NCBI RefSeq assembly: GCF_000001735.4
Contig: NC_003076.8
Location: 26,477,835-26,541,834 of the forward strand
Source of the DNA: Arabidopsis thaliana
Taxonomy: Eukaryota; Streptophyta; Magnoliopsida; Brassicales; Brassicaceae
DNA length: 64,000 nt
Direction of reading: 5' to 3'
The notes under the pieces were generated by a model that searched no databases, was not told the DNA's origin, and saw only the letters and a program-made list of their open reading frames with translations. The position numbers and the translations under genes are program-made. Shown here in pieces: positions 34,991 through 47,575 of the stretch. Position 1 is the first letter of the stretch. Every line of letters starts with the position of its first letter.

Positions 34991-35820
34991 TTCTGATAAA
35001 TCTTTTGGAACTTGAGGAAGCTAGCTAGAAACAAGGAAAATATGTTAATACTATATAAAGTATTGCAAAATGATGATGCTGTCTCCTAGTTTATATAAAC
35101 TTTTGATTGAAGCATTTTTAACGGATCCTTAAGAAATGTGTTTTTCAAAAAAGTGTTTCGAATTAGGAAATGGTTTCATTAATTTTAAAATCCTTTCATC
35201 CCTGATATGGCATACTTTAATACAGATCTTTGGTATGGACAAAGTGATCACAGCTGAAGTAACTATGGATAATGAAAGTTTTAAAGTATATCTTTAGACA
35301 ATATTCAAAACGTAATACATGTAATCTTTTTCATCTTTTTTTTTTAACGTGTAATCTTTTTATCAGTGTAAACATATTGTCACCAAACAAATATAAAAAT
35401 CGAGATATTGAAATAATCTTATTAGCATTAATTTCGTTATATATTAAAAATGATTAGCATTAACTATCATTTATTTCTCTACATGATCTTGATTTTGGAA
35501 ACAGATCCTTAGCTACTACTACACTCGGCGCCTGATTTCGCATATCTTACCGATTTATGGGCCATTCGAAACTTATTGGGCCCTAATAGCAGAGGGAGAC
35601 TATAAGCCCATCTATCTTCTCTTATTCAACAGATCTCTCCCATATTGAATCGGTTTGTTGTGTTACTTTTAGCTGTGATCGTAAAAGTTAGAACCATGGA
35701 ACGCACATAAAATATATGTATATCAAAGAATAATTCTCTAGTATTGGGAGTGACAAGTCAACCGCGTGCGTGTTGAGTCTAAGAAATAACGGTAAAGGAA
35801 GAGGAAGAGTCTAATCTTTT
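34991..35820. other. Spacer with the HMA-like promoter and FOLT1 3' flank
   Basis: AT-rich up to about 35510. GGGCCC, GCCCAT and GGGCCATT boxes at 35555-35615 are likely promoter elements or remnants. No reading frame with recognisable content. Confidence 0.4.
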
Positions 35821-37699
35821 GTTGTTGGATGCTGTTTTAGCAATTTCAGAACGTTTTCATAGACGATGAATGTGATGGAAGACGCAGGTACATTTTTCAA
35901 AAGATTAGCCGTTAGTCCCCTGTAGAAACCCCTGAGACCTTCATATCTGCAGAGAGACCCAAAAGTGTTACTCAGTGAAACTAACCAAAAAGATCATCAT
36001 TCCAGACATAATCGAGACCAAGAATATGCCCTGACCTCGCGGTTTCTCTGATGACATGTAAGCTGTCTATATATCTTGGGATTCCGTTGGTACTAGGTCG
36101 TTGCTGAACAAGAAAAGAACCATGTTTATGAAATCCTCATATATTGCAGAAGGTCAAAGGTAGAAAGTAAGGAAGCTCAAGGAATTTAGATTTGAGCTAA
36201 CAATAATAAGACTGAAGAAGACACGGTCGATAGGTACCTGTAATCGTGCTCGTATAACTTGAAATGGATACGTAAGAAGAACTGCAGCGACTTTGGAGGA
36301 GCCACCAAGTGCAGCATAATCTGCTGAGTTCTAAAGAAAAATTGCAATGGAGTGTGTTAGAATAGTATATATCCGTGATGCTGGAAATAGCCGTAGAATT
36401 AAGATTAATGTGGCTATATAACTTAAGAACCGCAATGTAGCCTATTCAGAAGAATTACTCTGTACCAATAGATTGTCAGTGGATTCGGACTTTCTTCTCC
36501 TTTCTTTCAAATCCACAATGATTTTACGGAGTTCCTCATAAGCTGTGAACTGAATAGCACCATGAGAAACCTGCTGAACCCAAAATGTAAACCATTCAAT
36601 CTGTAAGGCCTCCTCTTTCGCAACTAATAGTCATCTTTTATAGTTCCAAAACTGTGGATCTTGTGGTAGTTTTACGAACGAACGTTACAAGAGATAGATC
36701 AGGATAGTTACTAACCAGTACAAGACCAGGGACAATACCCTTGTAGAGCGCCCTGGGTCCTTCCTCTTTCACTATGGTTCTAAAGGCATCTTAAGATCAC
36801 AAAATACACATTTAGAATGAAACACTAGAAACAATGAAAACTGAATTTTGTGTGTGCAGCATATTGCAAACCTAATAGCCCTGAGTATGGTTGAGTTTGA
36901 TGAAGAGGTGTCTGAAGCTGTAACCTTGTTTTGACAAGCCAAATAGGATTTGTGCATAAACAGACCTGAAAGCATCATTCCCTTGATACTGAGATCGAAA
37001 AAACATAGGAGAAATGAGATGTTTATGGCGCCTGTTAGACTCACCAAGGCCCCTGCTTCAGCAGCAGAAGCAAGGTGGAGAGCAGGGCTGAGTTTCTCAT
37101 CGTCCCTGCCTCTAGCGTACCTCTGCTTGGCTCTTCCATAACTACAGAGAGATAATATATTTGTTCCAGAACATTTTAAACAAGATCCACGGCTAAAAAC
37201 ATTAAAAAAACTAACAGAAAACTGTTTGAATAGAAATCATGAAGAAAGAAGATATGTGCTAAACGAAAGTAACACTCACAAAAAGAAGTATAAGCCCCAG
37301 GAAACAGTAGAACCGATAACTGCAGGGAAGAAGCCTGCATAAAGCCCTCTCAAACCCTACAGAAGATTTAAACCAAATGAGTCAACCACATAACATAGAG
37401 AAGATAATATGGAAGATGCCAGAAGAGAGTTTCATCTGGGAAACCTCGAGACGGGCAATGGTGAAGACAGCGTGAGCAGTGTTCTTGTACGTCGGCAGAC
37501 TTGACCCTCTTCCGTCGTTGACTGTTGTTCAATCAAGTTAGCAACTTTTTAAAAGCAAAATCGATGAGTTAATCCAGGAGTGAAAAACCAGACCTTGGAA
37601 TCTCGTACGAACAACATCAAGAGAGTGCATAGCAGCTACGGTGGCGAATCCAGCGACGGCGCCGGCGGTGGCATTTTCCCACTGCCACGACGCCGCCAT
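35821..37699 (-). CDS. FOLT1: Folate transporter FOLT1 (mitochondrial carrier family, plastid envelope)
   Basis: A six-helix carrier of the mitochondrial carrier superfamily. The Arabidopsis protein imports folates into chloroplasts (established knowledge). The start MAASWQWENATAGAVAGFAT lies at 37699, and the stop follows KQHPTTKD at 35821. First exons are 37594-37699 and 37445-37521, followed by exons near 37290-37358, 37044-37140, 36900-36970, 36720-36780 and others, for about 308 aa. The three carrier signature repeats are visible but altered: HSLDVVRTRFQ (Ser in place of Pro), TNPIWLVKTRLQ (Trp in place of the acid) and TYPFQVIRARLQ (Gln in place of the acid). The NPIW-type second signature is characteristic of folate/FAD/pyrimidine carriers rather than ADP/ATP carriers. 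There is no obvious cleavable transit peptide, as is usual for this family. Confidence 0.94.
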
Positions 37700-38228
37700 C
37701 AACGAATCCTTAGATGCAATCCGGACTAATCGCGATTGTTTACAGAGCTAATCTGAAGTTAAAGACTCATTTGACGCGTATAAAAAACGAAAGGACAGTA
37801 GATGGAAGATTCGCCGTCCTCCGGTACGATCTCCGACTCCGAGTTCTGCCGTCCGTTCAAGATATGCTTCCAACACGGCGCCGTTTTACTCGGAAGCTAA
37901 AACCCAAATCAGAAGAGGTTTCGATAGTTATTTGAGGCCCAATACGTTTAGTTAATTCTAAAAACCCAAAGCCCAACACTTTTAGTTCATTCTGAACAAT
38001 ATATGAGGCTTACTATTTAAAACGTTTAGGTTAATGTTGGTTGTACCATTGCAAGTTCAACGCTGGAAATAAAGCAAATAGTATATAGATAATCTTTTTC
38101 CGAAACAAAATCAGATTTGAGTAATAAACATATGATACACACTCATGCAAACAAAGCCAAAAGAAATTGAAAACTCAATGAGAAACGAAAGCATTATATT
38201 GTACATAAATTATAAAGATGGATTTGTA
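37700..38228. other. Spacer between FOLT1 and peroxidase 72
   Basis: Holds the FOLT1 leader and promoter (GGCCCA and GCCCAA boxes at 37936-37975) and the peroxidase 3' flank. A 73-codon plus-strand frame (37714-37935) lies over the FOLT1 leader and looks fortuitous. Confidence 0.4.
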
Positions 38229-39495
<1,267 letters not shown>

Positions 39496-40676
39496 TTTTT
39501 GGGGGGATTCTTTCTCTTGATGACTCGTTGTATATAACTCGGTTACTTGTACTTGGTGATTGTGTGTGATGCCAAGGGTTGCATTTATAGAGTAGACTTT
39601 GTGGACAATTGAGAAAGACGTTGGAGTTGGTATCTAATTTTAGCTATATATTGGATTAGATGGATACATTGATATTTGAATTGGTATGAATACAAGATTT
39701 GTTAGAATTCTTTTCGTATATTTCTCATGTATGATCACTTTATGCACCTCATATCAATAGATTATTCGCAGTTGTTGTGTGGGATTTTTGTTCCATGCAT
39801 TAGCAACACTTAAAGCACAATTTTGCTTTTAATAGTCAACGCGGAGAAGATTTCTATGGGGATTTATGTTTTATTAAATTGAGAGATCAGCCTGAAGATG
39901 ATTAAGCTACGCAAAACAATTACATCCATAGGGTTTTACTTGGTTGACCGTTGAACAAATAGTCAAAAAAAAATGCTAATTATTCTGCAAGCAAACTAAT
40001 TAACATTGTGTGCTTAACAAATAGATACGGTTGATAGAGTACGCCAAAGACATAATAAACGCTAGATAATGACAAAATCATTGAGAAACAGCTTCAACTG
40101 CTCTCCTTCACAAAACCAAACCAACTATGTCCTTTTCTTTTCGTGCAGTAATGGCAAAGAAGAAGAAGTCGTCATTTTAAAGAAATATCACCGGACGATG
40201 TATTGAGACTTTTTCAATGTCTTTTGATCATTTTCTCACGTCTTTTACCTACGTTCAGAAAATACAGATCACTAATAAAATCTCTCCATTTCATAGGCCC
40301 AAGCATCAAATTATGATTCGGCCCAAGGTTAAACCCAGCAAAATGGGGAATACGAGTTCGAAAACAGGCCTAATCCCATCTTAACATGTACGTCTACACT
40401 CTACTACACTAATTGTAGTGCGTTAACGGAGTTCACAGTGGACGAGAGGTGTAACACAAACTAAGCAGAAGAAAGTAGATTTATATAGATGTGAAATTAC
40501 ATAACACAAACATCTCAGAACATAAAAAGAGCCAGATGCTCATTACACACTCATGTAAGTAAACAACACACATCGCAGGACGTACATACATAAAAAGCAC
40601 AATACAACGACCGAATGCGACTGCGTTACAAACCCTCATTATTTTTATTTAATATGTATACACGATTGTTCGAAGC
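39496..40676. other. Peroxidase 72 promoter and RAB18 3' flank
   Basis: About 1.2 kb, AT-rich, with GCCCA boxes at 40300-40375. On the minus strand the peroxidase leader is short (about 30-60 bp). No gene was recognised. Confidence 0.4.
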
Positions 40677-41319
40677 TTAACGGCCACCACCGGGAAGCTT
40701 TTCCTTGATCTTGTCCATCATCCCCTTCTTCTCGTGGTGCTCACCACCGTAGCCACCAGCATCATATCCGGATCCCATGCCGCCCATCGCTTGAGCTTGA
40801 CCAGACTGATCATGATGACCTGGCAACTTCTCCTTGATCTTTTGTGTTATTCCCTTCTTCCTCCTCCCTCCTTGTCCATCATCCTCCTGTTATACATATA
40901 ACATTCGAATTACGCTTCACATACTAAACTAAAACATCATAAATCTTCTTTATACACTTGATACGTACCGAGCTAGAGCTGGATCCAGATCCGGAGCGGT
41001 GAAGCATTCCTCCCAAGCCACCACCACTTTCCTTGTGGAGTTGCTCTTGGCCGTGGTGCCTAGCTCCTCCGCCAGTTCCAAAGCCTTCAGTCCCGGTCCC
41101 GGTTCCGTATCCTTGGCCACCGGTTCCGTACCCTTGGCCACCTGATCCGTACCCTTGGCCACCTGTTCCGTATCCTTGGCCACCTGTAGCTCCTCCACCA
41201 CCACCAGTTCCGTATCCTCCTCCTCCCATCGGATTTCCGTACTCGTCATACTGCTGCTGGATCGGGTTTCCGTACTCGTCAGTGGCCTGACCTCCTGGAC
41301 GGTTCTGGTAAGACGCCAT
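40677..41319 (-). CDS. RAB18: Dehydrin RAB18 (YSK-type, ABA- and drought-responsive)
   Basis: A disordered, glycine-rich LEA group 2 protein that protects membranes and proteins during water loss; RAB18 is a classic ABA marker. Exons are 40969-41319 (117 codons) and 40677-40886 (69 codons plus stop), giving 186 aa. Two Y-segments (DEYGNP at 14-19 and 25-30) are followed by a glycine-rich region of GGQGYGT heptads. The phospho-serine S-segment (SGSGSSSSS) runs to the exon border and continues as EDDGQGG. Two lysine-rich K-segments follow ([14 protein letters not shown] near 127-140 and [14 protein letters not shown] near 170-183). The intron falls directly after the serine run, as is usual in SK-type dehydrins. 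The heptads correspond to 21-bp DNA repeats at about 41105-41200. Long antisense frames here are compositional artefacts. Confidence 0.97.
41105..41200. repeat. 21-bp tandem repeats inside the RAB18 coding sequence
   Basis: The plus strand shows repeated CCTTGGCCACC followed by TGTTCCGTA, GGTTCCGTA or TGATCCGTA about every 21 bp. They encode GGQGYG(T/S). The heptad number could vary between accessions by slippage. Confidence 0.85.
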
Positions 41320-41435
41320 GTTCTTCTTGTCTTAAGCAAACACTTTGAGCTAAGCTAGTTAAAAAAACTCTTTCTTTGTGATATTAGACTTTGATGAGTT
41401 TGATCGATGAAGATTCGTTAACGCATTGAAGATAG

Positions 41436-41442
41436 TTTTATA
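41436..41442 (-). promoter_or_regulatory. RAB18 TATA box
   Basis: TATAAAAC on the minus strand, about 115-120 bp upstream of the RAB18 ATG, leaving room for a leader of about 85-90 nt. Confidence 0.6.
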
Positions 41443-41497
41443 GTCCGGTTTCGGATATGGATCAACTATTAGTTTAATGAATCAATATTTGGAAAGT

Positions 41498-41725
41498 GAC
41501 GCGTGGCAGCAGCAGAAAATGTCGGCGTGGTGTTTCGCCATACGTGTTCGTATTTAAAATGAACTTCTGATATCACTAAAGGAATCGGATTGAATTTATT
41601 TTTGAGCTTTCATGTCGATACCAAGTACGTGTTCATATCAATCCCATGACAGGGTGCTGGAAAGCAAAATATCTATCCTTTTCTTTGTGGCGGTACTAAC
41701 ATTATCGTAGCTAACAGGACACGTA
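41498..41725 (-). promoter_or_regulatory. ABRE-like and CE3-like cluster of RAB18
   Basis: On the minus strand: GCCACGCGTC (41498-41507, resembling coupling element CE3), an ACGT core in CGAACACGTA (41541-41550), AACACGT (41627-41633) and TACGTGTC (41718-41725, a strong ABRE). Such clusters are bound by bZIP factors of the ABF/AREB group. The Arabidopsis RAB18 gene is known to respond to ABA. Binding here is inferred. Confidence 0.6.
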
Positions 41726-42074
41726 ATGCTCCTCCTCGAAAGCGATGCGTCGTGTTAATGATTTTCATACACACGTACATCGTCGTTGATTGGGTGAATT
41801 TGAAGAAACTTGGCTGGGTCTGAAACATTTGGGCTCATGTGTGGGCCGTAAATCACTTACTAATTAGCCCATGGACTAAAACTAAGCCCTAACAAAATTT
41901 ACTCAACTTTTACCAAACGCCGCGTTTAGATCGTTGGTGTTCATTGTCGGGGAGTTTCTCCTCTCTGCACCAGATTTCAAATCCTTGTTTACAATCTCTT
42001 CTCTGGCTATCTTAGAGGGATTTTTGATTGAGATTTTAAAATTTTCTGAGTTGGATTAGTTGGTTGGTAAAGAG

Positions 42075-43625
42075 ATGGATCCGGATACGGTGAAGTCGAC
42101 CCTCTCGAATCTGGCATTCGGGAATGTATTGGCGGCAGCTGCTAGAGATTATAAAAAGGTAATTTAATCTTCATTGTTTATTTCGTACTTCGAAGCTGTT
42201 CTCCATAAATTCTTCTTGGATCTTGATTTCGCGTATTTTCAAAGGGTAAATAATGTGCTTGGTTTTCCACATAATCAATCTCATGTTGTTTGGTAACCCA
42301 ATTAACAGAGATAGGCTAGATTCTATTTGTGCTGACATGAGGTCTACGTGTCAGGAAATTTGATAGTGTATAGCGAATTTTAAGTGTTTTTTTGTTGGTT
42401 ACAATTGCAATTAGAGTTTGATGTTCTTGGATCAAAAACATTTCCGTATTTTTGTTGTGCAGGAAGTTCTTGCAAATGAAAAGGCACAAGGATCAAGACC
42501 TGTCAACGAGGAAGTTGATCTTGACGAATTGATGGATGTAAGTTCAATGGGGGCTCTCTTTGAATTGTTCTTTTATAATCTGTACAATGAAATGTTATGT
42601 TTCTCTTCTGTCTCTATGGGAGACTGACTTGCTCTTGTTCTGTAGGATCCAGAGCTAGAAAAGTTGCACGCAGATAGGATTGCAGCACTCAGGGTTCAAC
42701 TTCACCCCCCACATTCTCTCATTATCTATATTTGGTTAACACTTTTGTCTTCATTAGTATGGACTATGATCTAATCCCAAGATGTGTCTGGACAGAGAGA
42801 AGTGGAAAAGAGAGAAGCATTCAAAAGACAAGGACATGGTGAATACCGAGAAGTTAGCGAAGGCGACTTCTTGGGAGAAGTCACAAGGAGTGAAAAAGTT
42901 ATATGTCACTTCTACCACAAGGAGTTCTATCGCTGCAAGTAAGATGAAATACCCTTCTCTCCCTCGCATCACTTTTTTGATATGTGAATATTCAGAATTT
43001 GAAGCTTATGCGTTTGAACATTCTAGGATAATGGACAAGCATTTGAAGACCCTTGCTCCTAGACATGTGGACACAAAGTTCATTAAGATGGACGCTGAGG
43101 TCAGTAATCCACTTCCTTAACTCTTCTTTGAAACTCCATTTTGCCATCTTCTAATACTTGGGAGACACTTCATGTAGAACGCTCCCTTCTTCGTCACCAA
43201 GCTTGCAATCAAGACTTTGCCGTGTGTTATCCTTTTTAGGTCACTCCTACATTTTTCACTCATTATTTCTTAGCGCAGTTAGGTCTTTATGTGTTTAAAC
43301 TAACGAAAACACGAATGTTGAAATCATTATTCTTCAGCAAGGGAATCGCGATGGATAGGCTTGTCGGGTTTCAAGATCTAGGTGCCAAGGACGATTTCTC
43401 CACGACGAAGCTGGAGAATCTTCTGGTCAAGAAAGGTAGCATCAATGTCTCACATTCTGGGCTTTTGGTACTTATAGTTTACAGCTTTGGTCGTTGAATT
43501 AAGGTTTTTTCACAGGAATGCTTAGTGAAAAGAGAAAAGAGGAAGATGAGGAAGATTACGAGTATCAAGAAAGCATACGTCGGTCCGTTAGGTCTTCAGC
43601 GAATGTCGACTCTGATTCAGATTGA
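42075..43625 (+). CDS. PLP3B: Phosducin-like protein 3 (PLP3b)
   Basis: A thioredoxin-fold co-chaperone of the CCT chaperonin that helps tubulin folding; Arabidopsis PLP3a and PLP3b are needed for microtubule assembly (established knowledge). Exon 1 is 42075-42158 (28 codons), exon 2 is 42463-42537 (25 codons), exon 3 lies near 42646-42693, and exon 4 starts near 42796 with REVEKREAFKRQGHGEYREV. Further exons carry DKHLKTLAPRHVDTKFIKMD, APFFVTKLAIKTLPCVILFS (the thioredoxin-like strand, without a CxxC redox site) and DRLVGFQDLGAKDDFSTTKL. The acidic tail ends RRSVRSSANVDSDSD, with the stop at 43623-43625; about 230 aa. No transit peptide, so cytosolic. Confidence 0.93.
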
Positions 43626-44058
43626 TCTCGAAGCTTTTCTCATAGTAGACCTCCGAGCCTTTTTGTATTTTGTTTTCACCGCTGCTCTGTTTGAATTGTT
43701 TGGTCTATGAATCTTATGCTTCTATAAGTCTTTATAGTGGGAAATTTCGTTCCACAATGTTTTTGTTTATTTGAAAACTGCAAATTATGGTGTCTAACCA
43801 TATAAACAAAAGTCATTAGGTGAATGACAAGATTTGAAAAGAAATGATAAGAGTTGAGCACTATGAACTTTATTAAAATACAAAAACGTGTAATACAGAA
43901 CTAGAGATCATATAAGATCCTGCAGAGGCAATCAAAGATGACCAGAAAAAAAAAACCATGCAACAAAAGGAAACATCCACACCCATAGGCCACAACACAT
44001 GCAAATATACTAGAAACACCAAAGATAAAGGTTTCTAAGTGAACTTATTATTTTGACT
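43626..44058. other. Convergent 3' spacer between PLP3b and the Tm-1-like gene
   Basis: 433 bp of 3' flank shared by two genes pointing at each other. Overlapping transcript ends are possible. No gene seen. Confidence 0.4.
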
Positions 44059-47000
44059 TCACTTGATCGATATGGACTTGTATTTTTGAACAGTGTTTGT
44101 TATTGCTTGTTCTACAGGTAGCCTTTCCATGCTTGATGCTCCGTAGAAGCCATGGACACAACCCTGTGTTCTCTTCAACACAAACTCTGCCTCTTCTGGA
44201 CCCGATATCGGACCTAAAAACAAAAAGCTTACTACAACAAAACTTCTATATCAAACAGTGAATGATGGATTTTAGAAGTTACTATACCTCCGTGGCAGAG
44301 GACGATAATGTCTGGGTTGAATCTACGAGCAGCATCTGCAATAGCTTGTACACGAACAACGCTTTCTTCCACTGAAACTGCGGTTTTCGCCCCAATATTT
44401 CCGGATGTCGTTAGACCCATGTGGGCTACTATGATATCAGCTCCCGCTTTTGCCATTTCTTCTCCTTCTTTTGGGTTGAAAGCATATGGAGTGGTCAACA
44501 GCCCCATTTTGTGCGCTTCTGAGATCATTTTAACTTCAAGACTGCAATATCGGACAAGTTTATGTGGAAATTTAAACACAATCCATACACAAAAAATGAT
44601 TCTTGAAACCTGCTTTGTAGCTTACCCATATCCCATTCCTGTCTCCTCAAGATTTTGTCTAAAATTACCATCAAAGAGACCAACAGTTGGAAAGTTCTGG
44701 ACACCAACGAACCCAATGGACTCCAACTGCTTCAGGAAATAGTCCATACGACGAAATGGATCTGTTGCGCACACCCCAGCCAGAACAGGCACCGCCTTCA
44801 CTACCTGCAAGTTAAATTTGACATATGAAGACGGGTCTTAGAAAGAAAATGCATGAATAACTAACAGAAGCAACTGGAAAGAGAATGCAAGTTTCTTGGG
44901 TATTGTGGGAATGAAATAAGAAACTGACAGGTAAAACTTCATTTGCCATTTCAAGCACGACTGCATTGGCATCAGCAAATGGAAGTAAGCCTGCTAAGGA
45001 TCCTCTTCCAGCCATACGAAAACGTCCAGAGTTGTATATCACTATCAAATCAATCCCACCAGCTTCCTCAAACTTTGCAGATATTCCAGTACCAGCACCT
45101 CCCCCAATTATTGGTATTCCCTTCTCTATTTGATCTCTCAACCGTCCCAAAATGGCCTGAGTTCGTTCCAAGGTTTCTGGAGCCAGTGATGATAATAAGT
45201 TTTTTAATTCCAACATGCAAGTTCCGTATCCAAATACTAGAACTACCAATTGATCTGGTCGTTAGTTTAAGGTAAGTGGGAAGCAAAAGGAAACCTGGCT
45301 TTGCATTGGGAAACTCTTTAGGACTGTATGGAATCCTTTCAAGCCTCGATCTCACATGTCCATCATCATGCTCTCCAGTACTAGGTTTAGTCGAAGTCGT
45401 TTCAGAGGGTTTGATTTGTGCGTAAGTTTTTGGACAAATCTCAAGAAATGAAGCAACCAATGCCTCTGCAAACTCAGGGTCATTGATGTGGTGAGAATAA
45501 ATATTGACCTGTCAAATAATACAACATTTCAGTACCTAAAAGTAGATGAAGCAAAACAAAACACAAGTAGTAACAAGGAAATACTTGTCTGTCATCATTA
45601 GTTTGAATGAGCCCCTGTAATTCATTTATGAGAGCACCAGTAGCTTCTGGATCACAGAAAGGCTTCCCTGGAGCATCCAGTGCAGATAAACCTTTCTCTG
45701 GAATGCAAACCCTTACTTTTGATGTTGATTTGTTCAGTTTATCTGCTATAAACCTTGCAAATTTCTTATTCTCTTCTGCTGTCGTTCGGATGAGAGAAAC
45801 CTGTCAATAACAGTTACAATTTGAACAGATACCACTAGTAAAGACAACTTAACATGGTAACATCTTTGTAACGATTCCTCACCTGTTCGTTGTGGACGTG
45901 AATCTTTCTCGTTTGGAAATGAGAAGGTATTGTATCTTTACCACCAAAGTTCACCATATCTAAGGCACCTACACTTAAAACCAACGGTATTCCTTTTTCT
46001 ATGGTGATATCAAAACGGGAACTATCGCATGCCATCACCCCTCCAACGAGATGGTCGGCAACCTCGGTTGTTGTAATATCCATTACTCCCTAAGGAAAGA
46101 ACAGGTAGAGGAAACATTAAAAGTAACCAACACCACAACCAAAAAATTAAGACTAACTGCATAAATCATAATAACAAATCTCATCTGAATGAAGAGAAAA
46201 AGAGAAACCTGTATAAATCCTTCTTTAACCAAAGATTCCATTGCTCTGCCACCAACACCAGTGGCATGAAACACTAGTGTCTCATAACCTTCTCTTGTTA
46301 ATATCTCCTGGACTGCATTTACACATGGAGTTGTCACTCCAAACATAGTTATGCCCACAGTACATTTGCCGTTATCGCTTGGGGAGCTTCTAAACAACTC
46401 AAGCCTCCCGACTACCATACCAGCAAAAGAAGCCCCAGCGTTTGAAAAGACCACCCTGCTAACACTGTTGATACCACAAACATCTACTAAAGAAGGGATC
46501 AAAACCAAATCTGAGGTCCCAACATAAGGTTCAGTTTGACCACTGGCCACAGTGGATACAATGACCTTAGGAATCCCAATAGGGAGAGACCTAAAAGCAG
46601 ATGATATGAGCGATGTTCCTCCGCTTCCGCCAAGGCCTATAGCCCCAGCAAGAGAATTATCCTCAAAGGCTTGCCTAAGAAAATTCTCAAGACATTTGCT
46701 CATGACACCAACTGCCTCGCCTCTATCATCCGGAAGTTTAACCGGTTTTTCCTCCTGGTTCGATCCAATGTAGCATGAGAGAACTTCTTCTCTTGTTACA
46801 AACGCAAAGTCTGCAACATTATCGATCTGCTTCTGATCAGCACCCGCCGAAACATCCACAATCACAACCTCAACCTGTTATTCCAATAAAACGGCTCACA
46901 AAAATATCAACCATTCACAATCTTCCAATTCTCCAGAAAACTTAAAATTGAGTCAAATCCTTCATATTTCGTAAAATTGGTCAATAGTGATTCAGGTGAG

Positions 47001-47152
47001 TCTTTCTTCGTCAGAGCTAATCTTACCTTGGAAGACGAGTTTTTGGAGAATGCGCCGATATTTGATCGCACTGATCCAGCAAGGAATCGTAGCTCATCAA
47101 GCTTGGTATCGGCGGTTCCGACACAGAACACTCGATAAGTTTCACCTTTCAT
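44059..47152 (-). CDS. Tm-1-like protein (UPF0261 plus TIM-barrel domain)
   Basis: A two-domain cytosolic protein of about 750 aa, homologous to tomato Tm-1, which inhibits tobamovirus RNA replication (established for tomato). The role of the Arabidopsis protein is not shown here. Exons are 47027-47152, 46209-46874, 45883-46089, 45585-45800, 45295-45508 and further ones down to 44059. The start is [20 protein letters not shown] at 47152; the frame extends upstream only through a GTG. The N-terminal UPF0261-like domain includes [12 protein letters not shown] and [20 protein letters not shown]. The C-terminal phosphoenolpyruvate-mutase-like TIM barrel includes [40 protein letters not shown] and [20 protein letters not shown]. 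The protein ends KYKSISIK. Bacterial and fungal relatives suggest an enzymatic ancestor. Confidence 0.92.
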
Positions 47153-47575
47153 ATTCGTCTCCACAGATCAAAATCCTCCGATCCAACACTGCCGTCTGAT
47201 TTCTATGCGGTGTTGTTTGTTGGATTTGAAGCAAAAAAACGTAGTAGCAAATAGTAGTAAGTTGTTAAGTCAGCTGTTCTTATTGTCGGTTGGTCACGTT
47301 CCCAATAATTCGCCGTGTAAATTTGTTTTATTGCAAAATTGCCTAAATGTTTTTGTTTTGTGAAAAAACATTCCCAGTGGTTTTTGTTTTTAACGAAAGT
47401 ACCTTTAAATTTTGTTTATTACATAATACACCCTGTAATTTTCTGTATTAGAAAACTGCCCTTGAGTTATGTTTAATTCCCCCAGAGTACAGTTTATTAC
47501 ATATGTACCAAATACACATATCATATAACATTTTCCTAGTCTCAACATGAAATCTAAAAAATCTACATTGACAGA
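47153..47575. other. Spacer with the Tm-1-like leader and methyltransferase 3' flank
   Basis: AT-rich and short. No features beyond the flanks of the two minus-strand genes. Confidence 0.4.

Larger units (their letters stand above)
41320..42074. other. Divergent promoter region between RAB18 and PLP3b
   Basis: The 755-bp interval serves both genes. The RAB18 side holds a TATA box and ABRE-like elements (listed separately). The PLP3b side holds TGGGCT, GTGGGCC and TAGCCCA boxes at about 41815-41890, typical of constitutively expressed genes. I see no other gene. Confidence 0.55.

Noticed and set aside
41033..41290. Proline/tryptophan-rich plus-strand frame (WPPVPYP repeats)
   Set aside because: Antisense reading of the RAB18 glycine repeats, not a cell-wall protein.
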